DNA of 64,000 bases from Streptomyces sp. CB01201 (GTDB lineage: Bacteria; Actinomycetota; Actinomycetes; Streptomycetales; Streptomycetaceae): contig NZ_NNBJ01000004.1 of NCBI RefSeq assembly GCF_002803085.1, positions 333,861-397,860 of the forward strand. The letters are read 5' to 3'. A model generated the notes under the pieces. It ran no database searches, had not been told where the DNA came from, and saw only the letters and a list, made by a program, of their open reading frames with translations. Positions within the stretch are counted from its first letter, which is position 1. The number at the start of each line of letters is the position of its first letter. Below are positions 51,465 through 60,080 of the stretch, piece by piece. Made by a program: the position numbers and the translations under genes.

Positions 51465-53860
51465 TACTGGCAGGCCTCGCAGGACTCGGGGTTTTCCAGG
51501 GAGCAGGCGACCGCGTCGGCGTCGGGGGCCGCCTGCTGGACGGGGATGGTGGTGGCGGCGGAGGCGGCCTGGGCGGCGCGGGCGATACGGGTCGCCGGGC
51601 GCGAGCGCAGGTAGTACGTCGTCTTCAGGCCCTGCTTCCAGGCGTACGCGTACATCGACGACAGCTTGCCGATGGTGGGCGTCTCCAGGAACAGGTTGAG
51701 CGACTGCGACTGGTCGAGGAAGGGGGTGCGGGCCGCGGCCATGTCGATCAGGCCGCGCTGCGGGATCTCCCACGCCGTGCGGTACAGGGCGCGCACGTCG
51801 GCGGGGATCCAGCCGAAGTCCTGCACCGAACCGCTGGCCTCGCGCAGCGCCTCGCGGGACTGCGCGTCCCACACGCCGAGCTTCTTGAGCTCCTCCACCA
51901 GGTAGCCGTTCACCTGGAGGAACTCACCACTGAGCGTCTCGCGCTTGAACAGGTTGGAGACCTGCGGCTCGATGCACTCGTACACGCCGGCGATGGAGGC
52001 GATGGTCGCGGTCGGGGCGATCGCGAGGAGCAGCGAGTTGCGCATGCCGACCTTGGCGATGCGCTCCCGCAGGGCCGCCCAGCGCTCCGGCCAGGTCAGC
52101 TCGACGTCGTAGTGGTCGGGGTGCAGCACACCGCGCGCGGTACGGGTCTTGTCCCAGGCGGGCAGCGGGCCCGACCGCTCGGCGAGGTCGGTGGAGGCCT
52201 CGTAGGCGGTGAGCATGATCCGCTCGGAGAGCCGGGTGGAAAGGGCCTTCGCCTCGGGGGAGTCGAAGGGCAGCCGCAGCTTGAAGAAGACGTCCTGGAG
52301 GCCCATCGCACCCAGGCCCACCGGACGCCAGCGGGCGTTGGAGCGGCCGGCCTGCTCGGTCGGGTAGAAGTTGATGTCGACGACCCGGTCCAGGAAGGTC
52401 ACCGCGGTGCGCACGGCCTCGTCCAGGCGCTCCCAGTCGATCTCCCCGCCGCGGGCTCCCTCGACCACGAACGCGCCCAGGTTCACCGAGCCGAGGTTGC
52501 AGACCGCCGTCTCGCCGTCGTCCGTGACCTCAAGGATCTCGGTGCACAGGTTGGAGGAGTGGACCGTGTGGCCGGGCTCCGCCGTCTGGTTGGCGGTGCG
52601 GTTGGAGGCGTCCTTGAAGGTCATCCAGCCGTTGCCGGTCTGCGCGAGGGTGCGCATCATGCGGCCGTACAGGTCCCGGGCCGGCATGGTCTTCCGGGCG
52701 AGCCCGGCGGCCTCGGCCTCGCGGTAGGCGGCGTCGAACTCCTCGCCCCACAGGTCGACGAGCTCGGGCACGTCGGCGGGCGAGAACAGCGACCACGTGC
52801 CGTCGGCGTCGACGCGGCGCATGAACTCGTCGGGGATCCAGTGCGCGAGGTTCAGGTTGTGCGTGCGGCGCTGGTCCTCGCCCGTGTTGTCGCGCAGTTC
52901 GAGGAACTCCTCGATGTCGGAGTGCCAGGTCTCCAGGTACACCGCGGCCGCGCCCTTGCGCCGGCCGCCCTGGTTGACCGCGGCCACCGAGGCGTCGAGG
53001 GTCTTGAGGAACGGGACGATGCCGTTGGAGTGGCCGTTGGTGCCCCGGATCAGCGAACCGCGGCCGCGGATGCGGGAGTACGAGAGGCCGATGCCGCCGG
53101 CGTGCTTGGAGAGCCGGGCCACCTGGTGGTAGCGGTCGTAGATCGAGTCGAGCTCGTCGAGCGGCGAGTCGAGCAGGTAGCAGGACGACATCTGGGGGTG
53201 CCGGGTGCCGGAGTTGAAGAGCGTGGGGGACGACGGCAGGTAGTCCAGGCGGCTCATCAGGCCGTACAGGGACGCCACTTCGTCCAGGGCGCGGACCGAC
53301 TCGTCCTCGGCGAGGCCGGACGCCACGCGCAGCATGAAGTGCTGGGGGGTCTCGACGACCTTGCGGGTGATCGGGTGGCGCAGCAGGTAGCGGGAGTAGA
53401 GGGTGCGCAGGCCGAAGTAGCCGAAGCGGTCGTCGGCGCCGTCGGCGAGGGCGGTGTCCACCAGGGTGTTCAGGCGGTCCGCGTGCGCGCGGACGAACTC
53501 GACGGTCCGGTCCGCGATCAGGCCCTCGCGGTGGCCGGCCTCGACCGAGGCGGAGAAGGACACCGCGCCCTGGGTGGCGGCCTCTTCGGCGATGGTGATC
53601 GTCAGGAGCCGGGCGGCGAGCCGGGAGTAGGCCGGGTCCTCGGAGATGAGCCCCGCGGCCGCCTCGGTGGCCAGCTCGCGCAGCTCGGCCTCGTCGGAAC
53701 GGGCGTTGCGGCCCCGCAGCGCGGCGGCGGCGACCCGGCCGGGGTCGGTGTCCGCGAGATCGGCGGTGAGCTGCGTCAGGGTCCGCAGCAGCGCGGTCCC
53801 GGGGGCATCCGCGAGCTCTTCGGTGATCGCTGAAGCGGGATCCGCTGGGGCGATGGTCAC
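51464..53860 (-). CDS. nrdA: Class I ribonucleotide reductase large subunit NrdA
   Basis: A 798-residue catalytic subunit that reduces ribonucleoside diphosphates. Catalytic cysteines lie in MSSCYLLDSPLDELDS (about residue 223), SSNLCTEILEVTDDGE (about 440) and AVCNLGSVNLGAF (about 455). The C-terminal shuttle pair is ESCEACQ. No N-terminal ATP-cone signature was noticed. GTG 53860 (MTIAPADPAS) has GAGGAG nine bases upstream; a longer in-frame start exists upstream but would remove that spacing. Its leader holds a cobalamin riboswitch, so the class I enzyme is made when B12 is scarce and the B12-dependent class II enzyme cannot work. Confidence 0.94.
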   Translation of the reverse strand: MTIAPADPASAITEELADAPGTALLRTLTQLTADLADTDPGRVAAAALRGRNARSDEAELRELATEAAAGLISEDPAYSRLAARLLTITIAEEAATQGAVSFSASVEAGHREGLIADRTVEFVRAHADRLNTLVDTALADGADDRFGYFGLRTLYSRYLLRHPITRKVVETPQHFMLRVASGLAEDESVRALDEVASLYGLMSRLDYLPSSPTLFNSGTRHPQMSSCYLLDSPLDELDSIYDRYHQVARLSKHAGGIGLSYSRIRGRGSLIRGTNGHSNGIVPFLKTLDASVAAVNQGGRRKGAAAVYLETWHSDIEEFLELRDNTGEDQRRTHNLNLAHWIPDEFMRRVDADGTWSLFSPADVPELVDLWGEEFDAAYREAEAAGLARKTMPARDLYGRMMRTLAQTGNGWMTFKDASNRTANQTAEPGHTVHSSNLCTEILEVTDDGETAVCNLGSVNLGAFVVEGARGGEIDWERLDEAVRTAVTFLDRVVDINFYPTEQAGRSNARWRPVGLGAMGLQDVFFKLRLPFDSPEAKALSTRLSERIMLTAYEASTDLAERSGPLPAWDKTRTARGVLHPDHYDVELTWPERWAALRERIAKVGMRNSLLLAIAPTATIASIAGVYECIEPQVSNLFKRETLSGEFLQVNGYLVEELKKLGVWDAQSREALREASGSVQDFGWIPADVRALYRTAWEIPQRGLIDMAAARTPFLDQSQSLNLFLETPTIGKLSSMYAYAWKQGLKTTYYLRSRPATRIARAAQAASAATTIPVQQAAPDADAVACSLENPESCEACQ

Positions 53861-53944
53861 GTGGGGGCACTCCTCGCTCGGCACGGGGCCTTCGGAGGAG
53901 GCGTCGGCGCGCGTCGGGGCAGCCCGCAGCGCGTCGTCCGCCGG

Positions 53945-54110
53945 CCCAACCGCGAGGCCCGGACGTCTGGCATCCGGTTCGGACGACCCGGACGCACCGT
54001 CGGCAGGTGCTCGGACTCGACCCGTACATAGACGTACAGGTCATACCGTTGCGGGACAGTTCCGGATTCCCACCGGATTCCCCTGCGGCGACAGCGAGGA
54101 CGAGCATACA
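53945..54110 (-). promoter_or_regulatory. Cobalamin (B12) riboswitch of nrdAB
   Basis: Read on the minus strand, the leader has AGGGGAATCCGGTGGGAATC (near 54084-54065) followed by ACTGTCCCGCAACGGT (54060-54045), the hallmark of the cobalamin aptamer, then a B12-box-like GATGCCAGACGTC (about 53975-53963). The nrdA start is about 85 bases beyond it. A riboswitch of this kind is known before nrdAB in S. coelicolor. Confidence 0.85.
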
Positions 54111-54145
54111 TGTGGGGGGTGCTCACTGAGGCACCCCCCACATGT
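54108..54145. promoter_or_regulatory. 15-bp perfect inverted repeat between divergent nrdA and Uma2 genes
   Basis: ACATGTGGGGGGTGC (54108-54122) and its exact complement (54131-54145) flank TCACTGAG. It lies upstream of both divergent genes, at the 5' edge of the riboswitch, so a terminator role is less natural than an operator. Confidence 0.55.
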
Positions 54146-54190
54146 TGTGTCGCCGGGAGCTTCACCCCGGATGTCATACGGCGAGCCGCC

Positions 54191-54775
54191 ATGACTGCGA
54201 CGACTGACCGGCCCCACATGCTGACGGAGGACTTCGAGGCCGTCGCGCGCATAGCGGCCCGGGAGGTGGAGGGGATGCGCCTGGAGTTCCTCGATGGGAT
54301 CGTGAGGAGCAAGGCCATGCCGGACGGTGACCACGGGCGCATCATCCAGTGGCTCACCCGCATCTGCCTTCAGTATCGGCCCGAGCTGTGGTTGCACCCG
54401 GGGCAGGGGATCAAGGCTCAGCAGTACCGGGCGGGGCGGGCGATCCCGGACGCGGCCCTCGCCCCGTCCGAGGCCTTCGTCGGCCAGGGCGACTGGGTGG
54501 ATCCGGAGGCTGTCCTCATGGCGGTCGAGGTGACCTCGGGGGACTCCGATACCCACCGGCGGGACCACGTCGAGAAGCCCCGTGCCTACGCGGAGACCGG
54601 CATCCCCGTATACCTGCTGATGGACAGGGCCAAGTGCGAGGTCTCCGTCTACAGCCAGCCCAACGGCAGTCGGTACGAGAGCGTCCACATCGTGCCGTAC
54701 GGCACGGACATCGCGCTCCCCGACCCCGTCGGCATCACCCTCCGGACCGAGCAGCTCAAGGACTGGGTGCGCTGA
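54191..54775 (+). CDS. Uma2-family (DUF820) restriction-endonuclease-fold protein
   Basis: A 194-residue PD-(D/E)XK-fold protein. The putative active-site sequence runs AIPDAALAPSEAF (Asp, about residue 88) to LMAVEVTSGDSDTHRRDHVE (E-x-V-S/T core, about 110) and KPRAYAETGIPVYLLMD (lysine and strand, about 131). Uma2 proteins are abundant in cyanobacteria and actinobacteria, and most have unknown targets. ATG 54191 lies 45 bases after the inverted repeat. It stands alone and ends at a terminator. Confidence 0.85.
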   Translation: MTATTDRPHMLTEDFEAVARIAAREVEGMRLEFLDGIVRSKAMPDGDHGRIIQWLTRICLQYRPELWLHPGQGIKAQQYRAGRAIPDAALAPSEAFVGQGDWVDPEAVLMAVEVTSGDSDTHRRDHVEKPRAYAETGIPVYLLMDRAKCEVSVYSQPNGSRYESVHIVPYGTDIALPDPVGITLRTEQLKDWVR

Positions 54776-54785
54776 TCCGCGTACG

Positions 54786-54828
54786 CGAAAGGGCCGCCGC
54801 ACCCTCTCGGGACGCGGCGGCCCTTTCG
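54786..54828. terminator. Terminator between Uma2 and the symporter gene
   Basis: A perfect 15-bp stem, CGAAAGGGCCGCCGC (54786-54800) with its complement (54814-54828), 13-base loop, ending in TTTCG. Confidence 0.85.
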
Positions 54829-54845
54829 TGTGCGACACGGCGAAC

Positions 54846-56471
54846 TCAGTGGGCGGAGCCCGCCGTCGCCGGGGGCAGTTCCGTGATCACGCCCGGGTCG
54901 CCGGCGTCCGCCGTGTAGTCCGCCGGGGACGTCTCGTCGATGCCGTCGGGGGCCTTCACGGCGCGCAGGACGAAGGTCAGGACCACCGTGACGACGACGT
55001 TCATCACGAAGGCCGTCAGGCCGATGTAGCCGATCTCGCCGATGCCGGGGATCTCCTTGGAGGAGCCGCCGAAGTGCTTCTGGGTGGGCGAGGCCACCCC
55101 GTACGCGGCGAGCGTGCCGTAGACCATGCCGACCGCCCAGCCGGCGAGCAGCGCCCAGCGGTGGAACCAGCGGGTGAACAGGCCGCCGACCAGGGCCGGG
55201 AAGGTCTGGAGGATCCAGATGCCGCCGAGCAGCTGGAAGTTGATCGCCACCGTCTTGTCCATGGTCAGGACGAAGACCAGCGCGCCGACCTTCACCACGA
55301 GCGAGACCAGCTTGGAGACCTTGGCCTCCTGCGCGGGCGACGCGTCCGGCTTGATGAAGTCCTTGTAGATGTTGCGGGTGAAGAGGTTCGCGGCCGCGAT
55401 CGACATGATCGCCGCCGGAACCAGCGCGCCGATGCCGATCGCCGCGAAGGCGACGCCCGCGAACCAGTCGGGGAACATGTCCTCGAAGAGCTGCGGGATG
55501 GCCAGCTGGCCGTTGCTCACCTTGACGCCCGCCGCGATCGCCATGAAGCCGAGCAGCGCGAGCAGCCCCAGCATCAGGGAGTACAGCGGCAGGATCGTGG
55601 TGTTGCGGCGGATCACGTTGCGGCTGCGCGAGGACAGCGTCGCGGTGATCGAGTGCGGGTACATGAACAGCGCCAGCGCCGAGCCGAGCGCGAGCGTGGC
55701 GTACGTCCACTGGCCGGCGTGGCCGGGAGCGATCGCCCCGGTCGGCTGCCCGGTCTTCGGGTTCGGCGTCGCGAACTTGTGCTGCGCGGCACTGAAGATC
55801 GCGTCGAAGCCGCCCAGCTTGATCGGGATGTAGATGATCGCCACCGCGATGACGAGGTAGATCAGGCCGTCCTTCACGAATGCGATCAGCGCGGGGGCGC
55901 GCAGCCCCGAGGAGTAGGTGTACGCGGCGAGCACCGCGAACGCGATGAGCAGCGGCAGGTCCTTGACGAACCAGTTGCCGGACTCGCCGCCCACGCCCAT
56001 CACGTCCAACACGGCCTGAATGCCGACCAGTTGGAGCGCGATGTACGGCATCGTCGCGAGGATTCCGGTGATCGCGACCGCGAGCGAGAGGCCCTTGGAG
56101 CCGAACCGGCCGCGCACGAAGTCCGAGGTGGTGACATAGCCGTGCTTGTGCGACACGGACCACAGGCGCGGCAGGAAGGTAAAGATCAGCGGGTACACGA
56201 GGATCGTGTACGGCACCGCGAAGAAGCCGGCCGCGCCCGCCGCGTAGATCGCCGCGGGCACCGCGACGAAGGTGTACGCGGTGTAGAGGTCGCCGCCGAG
56301 CAGGAACCAGGTGACCCAGGTGCCGAACGACCGCCCGCCCAGGCCCCATTCGTCGAGGCTCGCCTCGTTCTCGGCCTTGCGCCAGCGGGCGGCCATGAAG
56401 CCGATGACCGTGACGGCCAGGAAGAAGAAGATGAAGACGCCGAGTGCGACGCCGTTCACGCCGTCCTTCAC
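54846..56471 (-). CDS. Sodium:solute symporter family permease (MctP-like)
   Basis: A 541-residue permease with about 13 membrane helices, of the SSS family that moves monocarboxylates or other small solutes with sodium. Recognisable segments are WGLGGRSFGTWVTWFLLGGD (about 40), SYSSGLRAP-type loop TYSSGLRAPALIAFVKDGLI (about 190), MYPHSITATLSSRS (about 272) and PAAIMSIAAANLFTRNIY (about 350). GTG 56471 forms a GTGA overlap with the DUF3311 stop. A DUF3311 partner is typical of the monocarboxylate (MctP/MctC) subgroup; the substrate is inferred. Confidence 0.88.
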   Translation of the reverse strand: MKDGVNGVALGVFIFFFLAVTVIGFMAARWRKAENEASLDEWGLGGRSFGTWVTWFLLGGDLYTAYTFVAVPAAIYAAGAAGFFAVPYTILVYPLIFTFLPRLWSVSHKHGYVTTSDFVRGRFGSKGLSLAVAITGILATMPYIALQLVGIQAVLDVMGVGGESGNWFVKDLPLLIAFAVLAAYTYSSGLRAPALIAFVKDGLIYLVIAVAIIYIPIKLGGFDAIFSAAQHKFATPNPKTGQPTGAIAPGHAGQWTYATLALGSALALFMYPHSITATLSSRSRNVIRRNTTILPLYSLMLGLLALLGFMAIAAGVKVSNGQLAIPQLFEDMFPDWFAGVAFAAIGIGALVPAAIMSIAAANLFTRNIYKDFIKPDASPAQEAKVSKLVSLVVKVGALVFVLTMDKTVAINFQLLGGIWILQTFPALVGGLFTRWFHRWALLAGWAVGMVYGTLAAYGVASPTQKHFGGSSKEIPGIGEIGYIGLTAFVMNVVVTVVLTFVLRAVKAPDGIDETSPADYTADAGDPGVITELPPATAGSAH

Positions 56472-56755
56472 TGGGACACACCCCCCTTGGTGTCGTCGGA
56501 GGTGCCGGACGCGGGCGCGGTGCGTGAACGCTGGTCGTGCTGCCACAGCTTGTACGCGATCATCGTGAGCGCCGTCGAGATCAGCACCCAGAGCATCTGG
56601 TACCAGTAGAAGAACGGGATGCCGCCGAGCGCGGGATCCGTCTTGGCGTACGAACCCACCCACAGCATGGCCACGAAGGGCGCGATCAGGCAGAGCGCGA
56701 TGACCACGCGCAAGGGCGTGATCACCGGTCTCTTCACTTCCGTCGATTCCGGCAT
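56468..56755 (-). CDS. DUF3311 small membrane partner of the symporter
   Basis: A 95-residue protein with two membrane helices (VVIALCLIAPFVAMLWVGSY and FYWYQMLWVLISTALTMIAY) and a hydrophilic Ser/Thr/Asp tail. DUF3311 genes precede SSS symporters in many bacteria and are presumed accessory subunits. ATG 56755 (MPESTEVK) has GGAG six bases upstream. The gene is coupled to the symporter by GTGA. Confidence 0.87.
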   Translation of the reverse strand: MPESTEVKRPVITPLRVVIALCLIAPFVAMLWVGSYAKTDPALGGIPFFYWYQMLWVLISTALTMIAYKLWQHDQRSRTAPASGTSDDTKGGVSQ

Positions 56756-56915
56756 GGGTGGCTCCGTCCCCTCACGATCACCTGCGCGTTGGATCTCTCG
56801 GCATTGCGGATCACTTGGCAATGCGCAGGAAATCTAGGGGAGAGACCCGGCCAAGGGAACCCCCGTCCGGAATCCGGACGGGGTGCGCCCGCGGCCGAAC
56901 CGGCCTGACGGAGTG

Positions 56916-57893
56916 TCAGAGCCAGCCCTCCTTGGCCGCCCGGACGCCCGCTTCGAAGCGACTGCGGGCACCCAGGCGGGACATGAGTTCGGAGCTCATC
57001 CGGCGTACGGTCCGCAGCGAGACCCCGAGCCGCCGGGCGGCGATGTCGTCCGTGCAGCCGATGCCGAGCAGCAGGAGCAACTCCCTTTCCTGGGGCGACA
57101 GATCGTGCTCATTGCGGCGCGGGGCCTCCCCGAACGGGGTGCCCGACTCCCACAGATGGTCGAACAGGACGACCAGTGCGTTGACCAGTCCCCGGCTGCG
57201 CACTTCCAGCGCGCCGGCCCGGGCGTCCTCCGGGTCCACCGGGACCAGGGCGGCGCTGCGGTCCACGATCACCATCAGCATCGGGACGATGGGTACCGTG
57301 CGCGCCTCGCCGCCCAACTCGCAGTACCAGCGCACGTATTCCAGGGTGGGCGCGTCGTTGCGGAAGCTCTCCTGGTAGATGCTGCGGATCCGCACCCCGC
57401 GTTCGAGGGCCAGCTGGTCCAGGGGCTGGCTCGCGTCCATGGTGTCGGGCAGCTGGGCGCCGCCGGGCAGCAGCGAGAGGCACTCGGCGCGGGCGCTGGA
57501 GGCCAGGTCCTCCAGGCGTTCGCGCACCGCGTCCACGCCCTGGATGCGGTCGACCACGTCGTGCCGGAAGGTGCCGCGCTCGCTGAACTTGGCCAGGATC
57601 GCCGCCACCGCCTGCTGGGCCACCTCGACCTGGCGTCTGCGCTTGGTCAGTTCGGCCTCGGCCCGCGACAGCAGGAACGCGAAGCCGACGTCGGGGTTGA
57701 ACGGGGCGACCGGTTCCGAGGTGTCGTCCATGAGGACGAGCCGCAGATCGGCGAGCTGGGCCAGCGCCGACCGGACCTCGCTCTCGGACCACCCCAGCTG
57801 CTCCGACAACTCCGGTACGCCATAGGTGGGTTGCTCAAGCAGGAGTCGGTAGACGGTTTCGGTGGACTGCTGGATTCCGAGTGCCTCTAGCAT
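56916..57893 (-). CDS. LuxR-type regulator with TrmB-like N-terminus
   Basis: A 325-residue transcription factor. The N-terminal 65 residues look like a TrmB-type winged helix (TVYRLLLEQPTYGVPELSEQ). The middle contains LLPGGAQLPDTMDASQPLDQ and a PLD-like sensor region (to about 250). The C-terminus is a LuxR/FixJ helix-turn-helix (TDDIAARRLGVSLRTVRRMS, about 284). Such proteins are common one-component regulators in Streptomyces. It lies between the symporter pair and the MMPL transporter on the same strand and could control either. Confidence 0.87.
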   Translation of the reverse strand: MLEALGIQQSTETVYRLLLEQPTYGVPELSEQLGWSESEVRSALAQLADLRLVLMDDTSEPVAPFNPDVGFAFLLSRAEAELTKRRRQVEVAQQAVAAILAKFSERGTFRHDVVDRIQGVDAVRERLEDLASSARAECLSLLPGGAQLPDTMDASQPLDQLALERGVRIRSIYQESFRNDAPTLEYVRWYCELGGEARTVPIVPMLMVIVDRSAALVPVDPEDARAGALEVRSRGLVNALVVLFDHLWESGTPFGEAPRRNEHDLSPQERELLLLLGIGCTDDIAARRLGVSLRTVRRMSSELMSRLGARSRFEAGVRAAKEGWL

Positions 57894-57926
57894 GCGGGTT
57901 CCCCCAGGTTCGCGTATGCCGTGATG

Positions 57927-60080
57927 TCACTGCGCGTGGTCCGACGGTTCGGCCAGGGGGATCGTATGGCCGAGCGGTGATCTAGGTCTAGACCAATAAG
58001 ATGACGCCGGGATGGCCGGAAGGGCACCGGTGACGGGTTGCGCGGACCTTTCGCGTACGTACGGACGTGACCTGGCGGGCAGCGCGGAGAGGGCCCGGAG
58101 CAGCACGGTGTTGAGCAGCACGGCCCCGCCGAGTCCCGTCACCAGAAGGGCCAGTTCCACCTGCGGCCCGAGCCCGATGGCCAAAAGCGGTAGGGCCGTC
58201 ACCAGGCCGAGGCCGGGCCGGACGCGGGATCCCGCGCCCGTCACGGCCCGGTCCAGCGCGTCGAGGAACGCCAGGGCGCCCGCCACCAGCGGAATCCACC
58301 CGGTGACCGCCCCCGTCGCCGCGACCCCGCCGAGCAGCCGGGCACCGGGACCGTACTGCCACACGAGCACCAGGAGCCCGTTCACCGCGAGCGCCGACAC
58401 CAGGCCGCACACCACCGCCCGCACGGCCGCCCCGGCGGACCGCAGCCGGGCGACCACGGCGAAGCCGAGCAGCGCCATCGCCGCGAGGGCGAGCGGAACC
58501 AGGCCGTACACGCCCTGGACCAGGTCGAGTTCGGGCATCCCCGAGCCGCCGGTCCGCGCCCCCGTGCCGGCCAGCGCGGACCGTACGTCCGTCATCGCGC
58601 GCCGTCCCGGACCGGTCATGGGCTCACCGGACGGAACCACGGCGACCAGTGCGGTTCCCTCCCGGCGCCACGCGGCAGCCCCGGGTGCGACGGCCGTCAC
58701 GACTCCGGGAACCCGGGCCGCCCTCGACGCCACCCCGGCGGGGTCGACGCCCGAAGGGGTCAGCACCTCAAGGGGGTTGAGGACGCCGGCCGGGAATCCG
58801 GCGGCGATCAGCTGGTCGAGCCCGTCCCGGGCCGGGCCGCCGCGCACCAGCGCCTCGGCCCGGGGATTCCCGGCGGTCAGGAACCCGGCCGCACCGGTGA
58901 GGAGGACGAGGGCGGCGAGAGCGGTGGCGGCGAACAGGCGCGGAGCACGCGGAAGCCGGATCGGCGCAGTCAACCGCTCGGCCAGGAGGGCAAGTTGACG
59001 AACGACTCTTCCGCTCCTCCCGCCCGTCCGTCGCTCTCGCGGCCGGTCCGGTGCCCACGACAGGAGCGCCGGGCCCAGCGTCAGACAGGCCAACGCGGTG
59101 GTGAGGCAGACCGCGGCTCCCGCGATGCCGATCGAGCGGAGGAAGGGGGCGGGGAACAGGGCGAGCGCTGCCAGGGCCGCGGCCCCGGCCAGTGCGCCGG
59201 CCGTCGCCGGGCCCGCCAGTACGGATCCGGCGCGCAGCGGGGCGAGCCGGGTGTCGCGGCCGTGGGCGAGCTCCGTCCGCCAGGCCGTCACCAGGGCCGC
59301 CGAGCGCCGCACCGAGAGCGCGAGGGCCGTGACCGGGATCAGGTACACCACGACGAAGCTCAGTTCCATGGAGCCCGCGAGCGCGACGACCACCAGGAGG
59401 GCAGCCACCGACGACACCGCCGTCAGCGCGAGCGGGAGGAGTGAGAGCAGCGGCCGGAAGGTCCGTAGCAGGAGCAGCACTGCCGCCAACGCGCAAGCCA
59501 GCTCGGCCAGTTGGAGCAGGGTGCTGGGCCGGGAGGTGGCGCTGTCCTCCTGGAGCGGCAGCACGCCCGTCACCTCCACCCGCGCTTCGGGAAGCGCCGC
59601 CCGCAGCCCCGTGCGCAGCCGCTCGGTGGCATCCCGCACCGCGGCGAGCCCGGCCAGGTCCGGCTTGCCGGAGCGGGGATAGACCAGGGCGTATGTGGTG
59701 CGTCCGTCGGGCGAGAGGAACGCCCCGTCGCCGATGTCGGCGTACGAGAGGGTGCGGGTGCCGGGTGCCGTCGCGGCGGCGAGGCCGGACTCCAGGCGGG
59801 CCGCCGGGCCGGCCGAACGGCCGCTGGTGCCGTCCGGCCAGGTGACCACGGCCACCAGGGGGGCGACGCCCGCGCCGGCCCCGTACCGCTGGGTGATCGC
59901 CGCGTTGGCCCGGGAGCCGTCCTGGCCGGAGGCCGTGAAGCTCTGGTCCAGGCGGCCGAGGTTCGCCGCCGCCGCGGCCCCGCCCGCCAGGAGCACCGCC
60001 AGCCACAGCAGGCACACGAGCCCGCGGTGACCGACGGAGAGGCGGACGAGACCGACGGCGTACCGCTCAACCCGCCGCAT
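57927..60080 (-). CDS. MMPL/RND-superfamily membrane transporter
   Basis: A 717-residue protein with two halves, each an extracytoplasmic loop followed by five to six helices, as in MMPL lipid exporters. The first helix is LVCLLWLAVLLAGGAAAAA. The first loop has FTASGQDGSRANAAITQRYG. It is shorter than mycobacterial MmpL proteins. The start is uncertain because ATGs at 60080, 60095 and 60110 lie in successive 15-bp repeats that also encode the C-terminus of the upstream aldo/keto reductase; 60080 is the minimal choice. The substrate is unknown. Confidence 0.82.
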   Translation of the reverse strand: MRRVERYAVGLVRLSVGHRGLVCLLWLAVLLAGGAAAAANLGRLDQSFTASGQDGSRANAAITQRYGAGAGVAPLVAVVTWPDGTSGRSAGPAARLESGLAAATAPGTRTLSYADIGDGAFLSPDGRTTYALVYPRSGKPDLAGLAAVRDATERLRTGLRAALPEARVEVTGVLPLQEDSATSRPSTLLQLAELACALAAVLLLLRTFRPLLSLLPLALTAVSSVAALLVVVALAGSMELSFVVVYLIPVTALALSVRRSAALVTAWRTELAHGRDTRLAPLRAGSVLAGPATAGALAGAAALAALALFPAPFLRSIGIAGAAVCLTTALACLTLGPALLSWAPDRPRERRTGGRSGRVVRQLALLAERLTAPIRLPRAPRLFAATALAALVLLTGAAGFLTAGNPRAEALVRGGPARDGLDQLIAAGFPAGVLNPLEVLTPSGVDPAGVASRAARVPGVVTAVAPGAAAWRREGTALVAVVPSGEPMTGPGRRAMTDVRSALAGTGARTGGSGMPELDLVQGVYGLVPLALAAMALLGFAVVARLRSAGAAVRAVVCGLVSALAVNGLLVLVWQYGPGARLLGGVAATGAVTGWIPLVAGALAFLDALDRAVTGAGSRVRPGLGLVTALPLLAIGLGPQVELALLVTGLGGAVLLNTVLLRALSALPARSRPYVRERSAQPVTGALPAIPASSYWSRPRSPLGHTIPLAEPSDHAQ

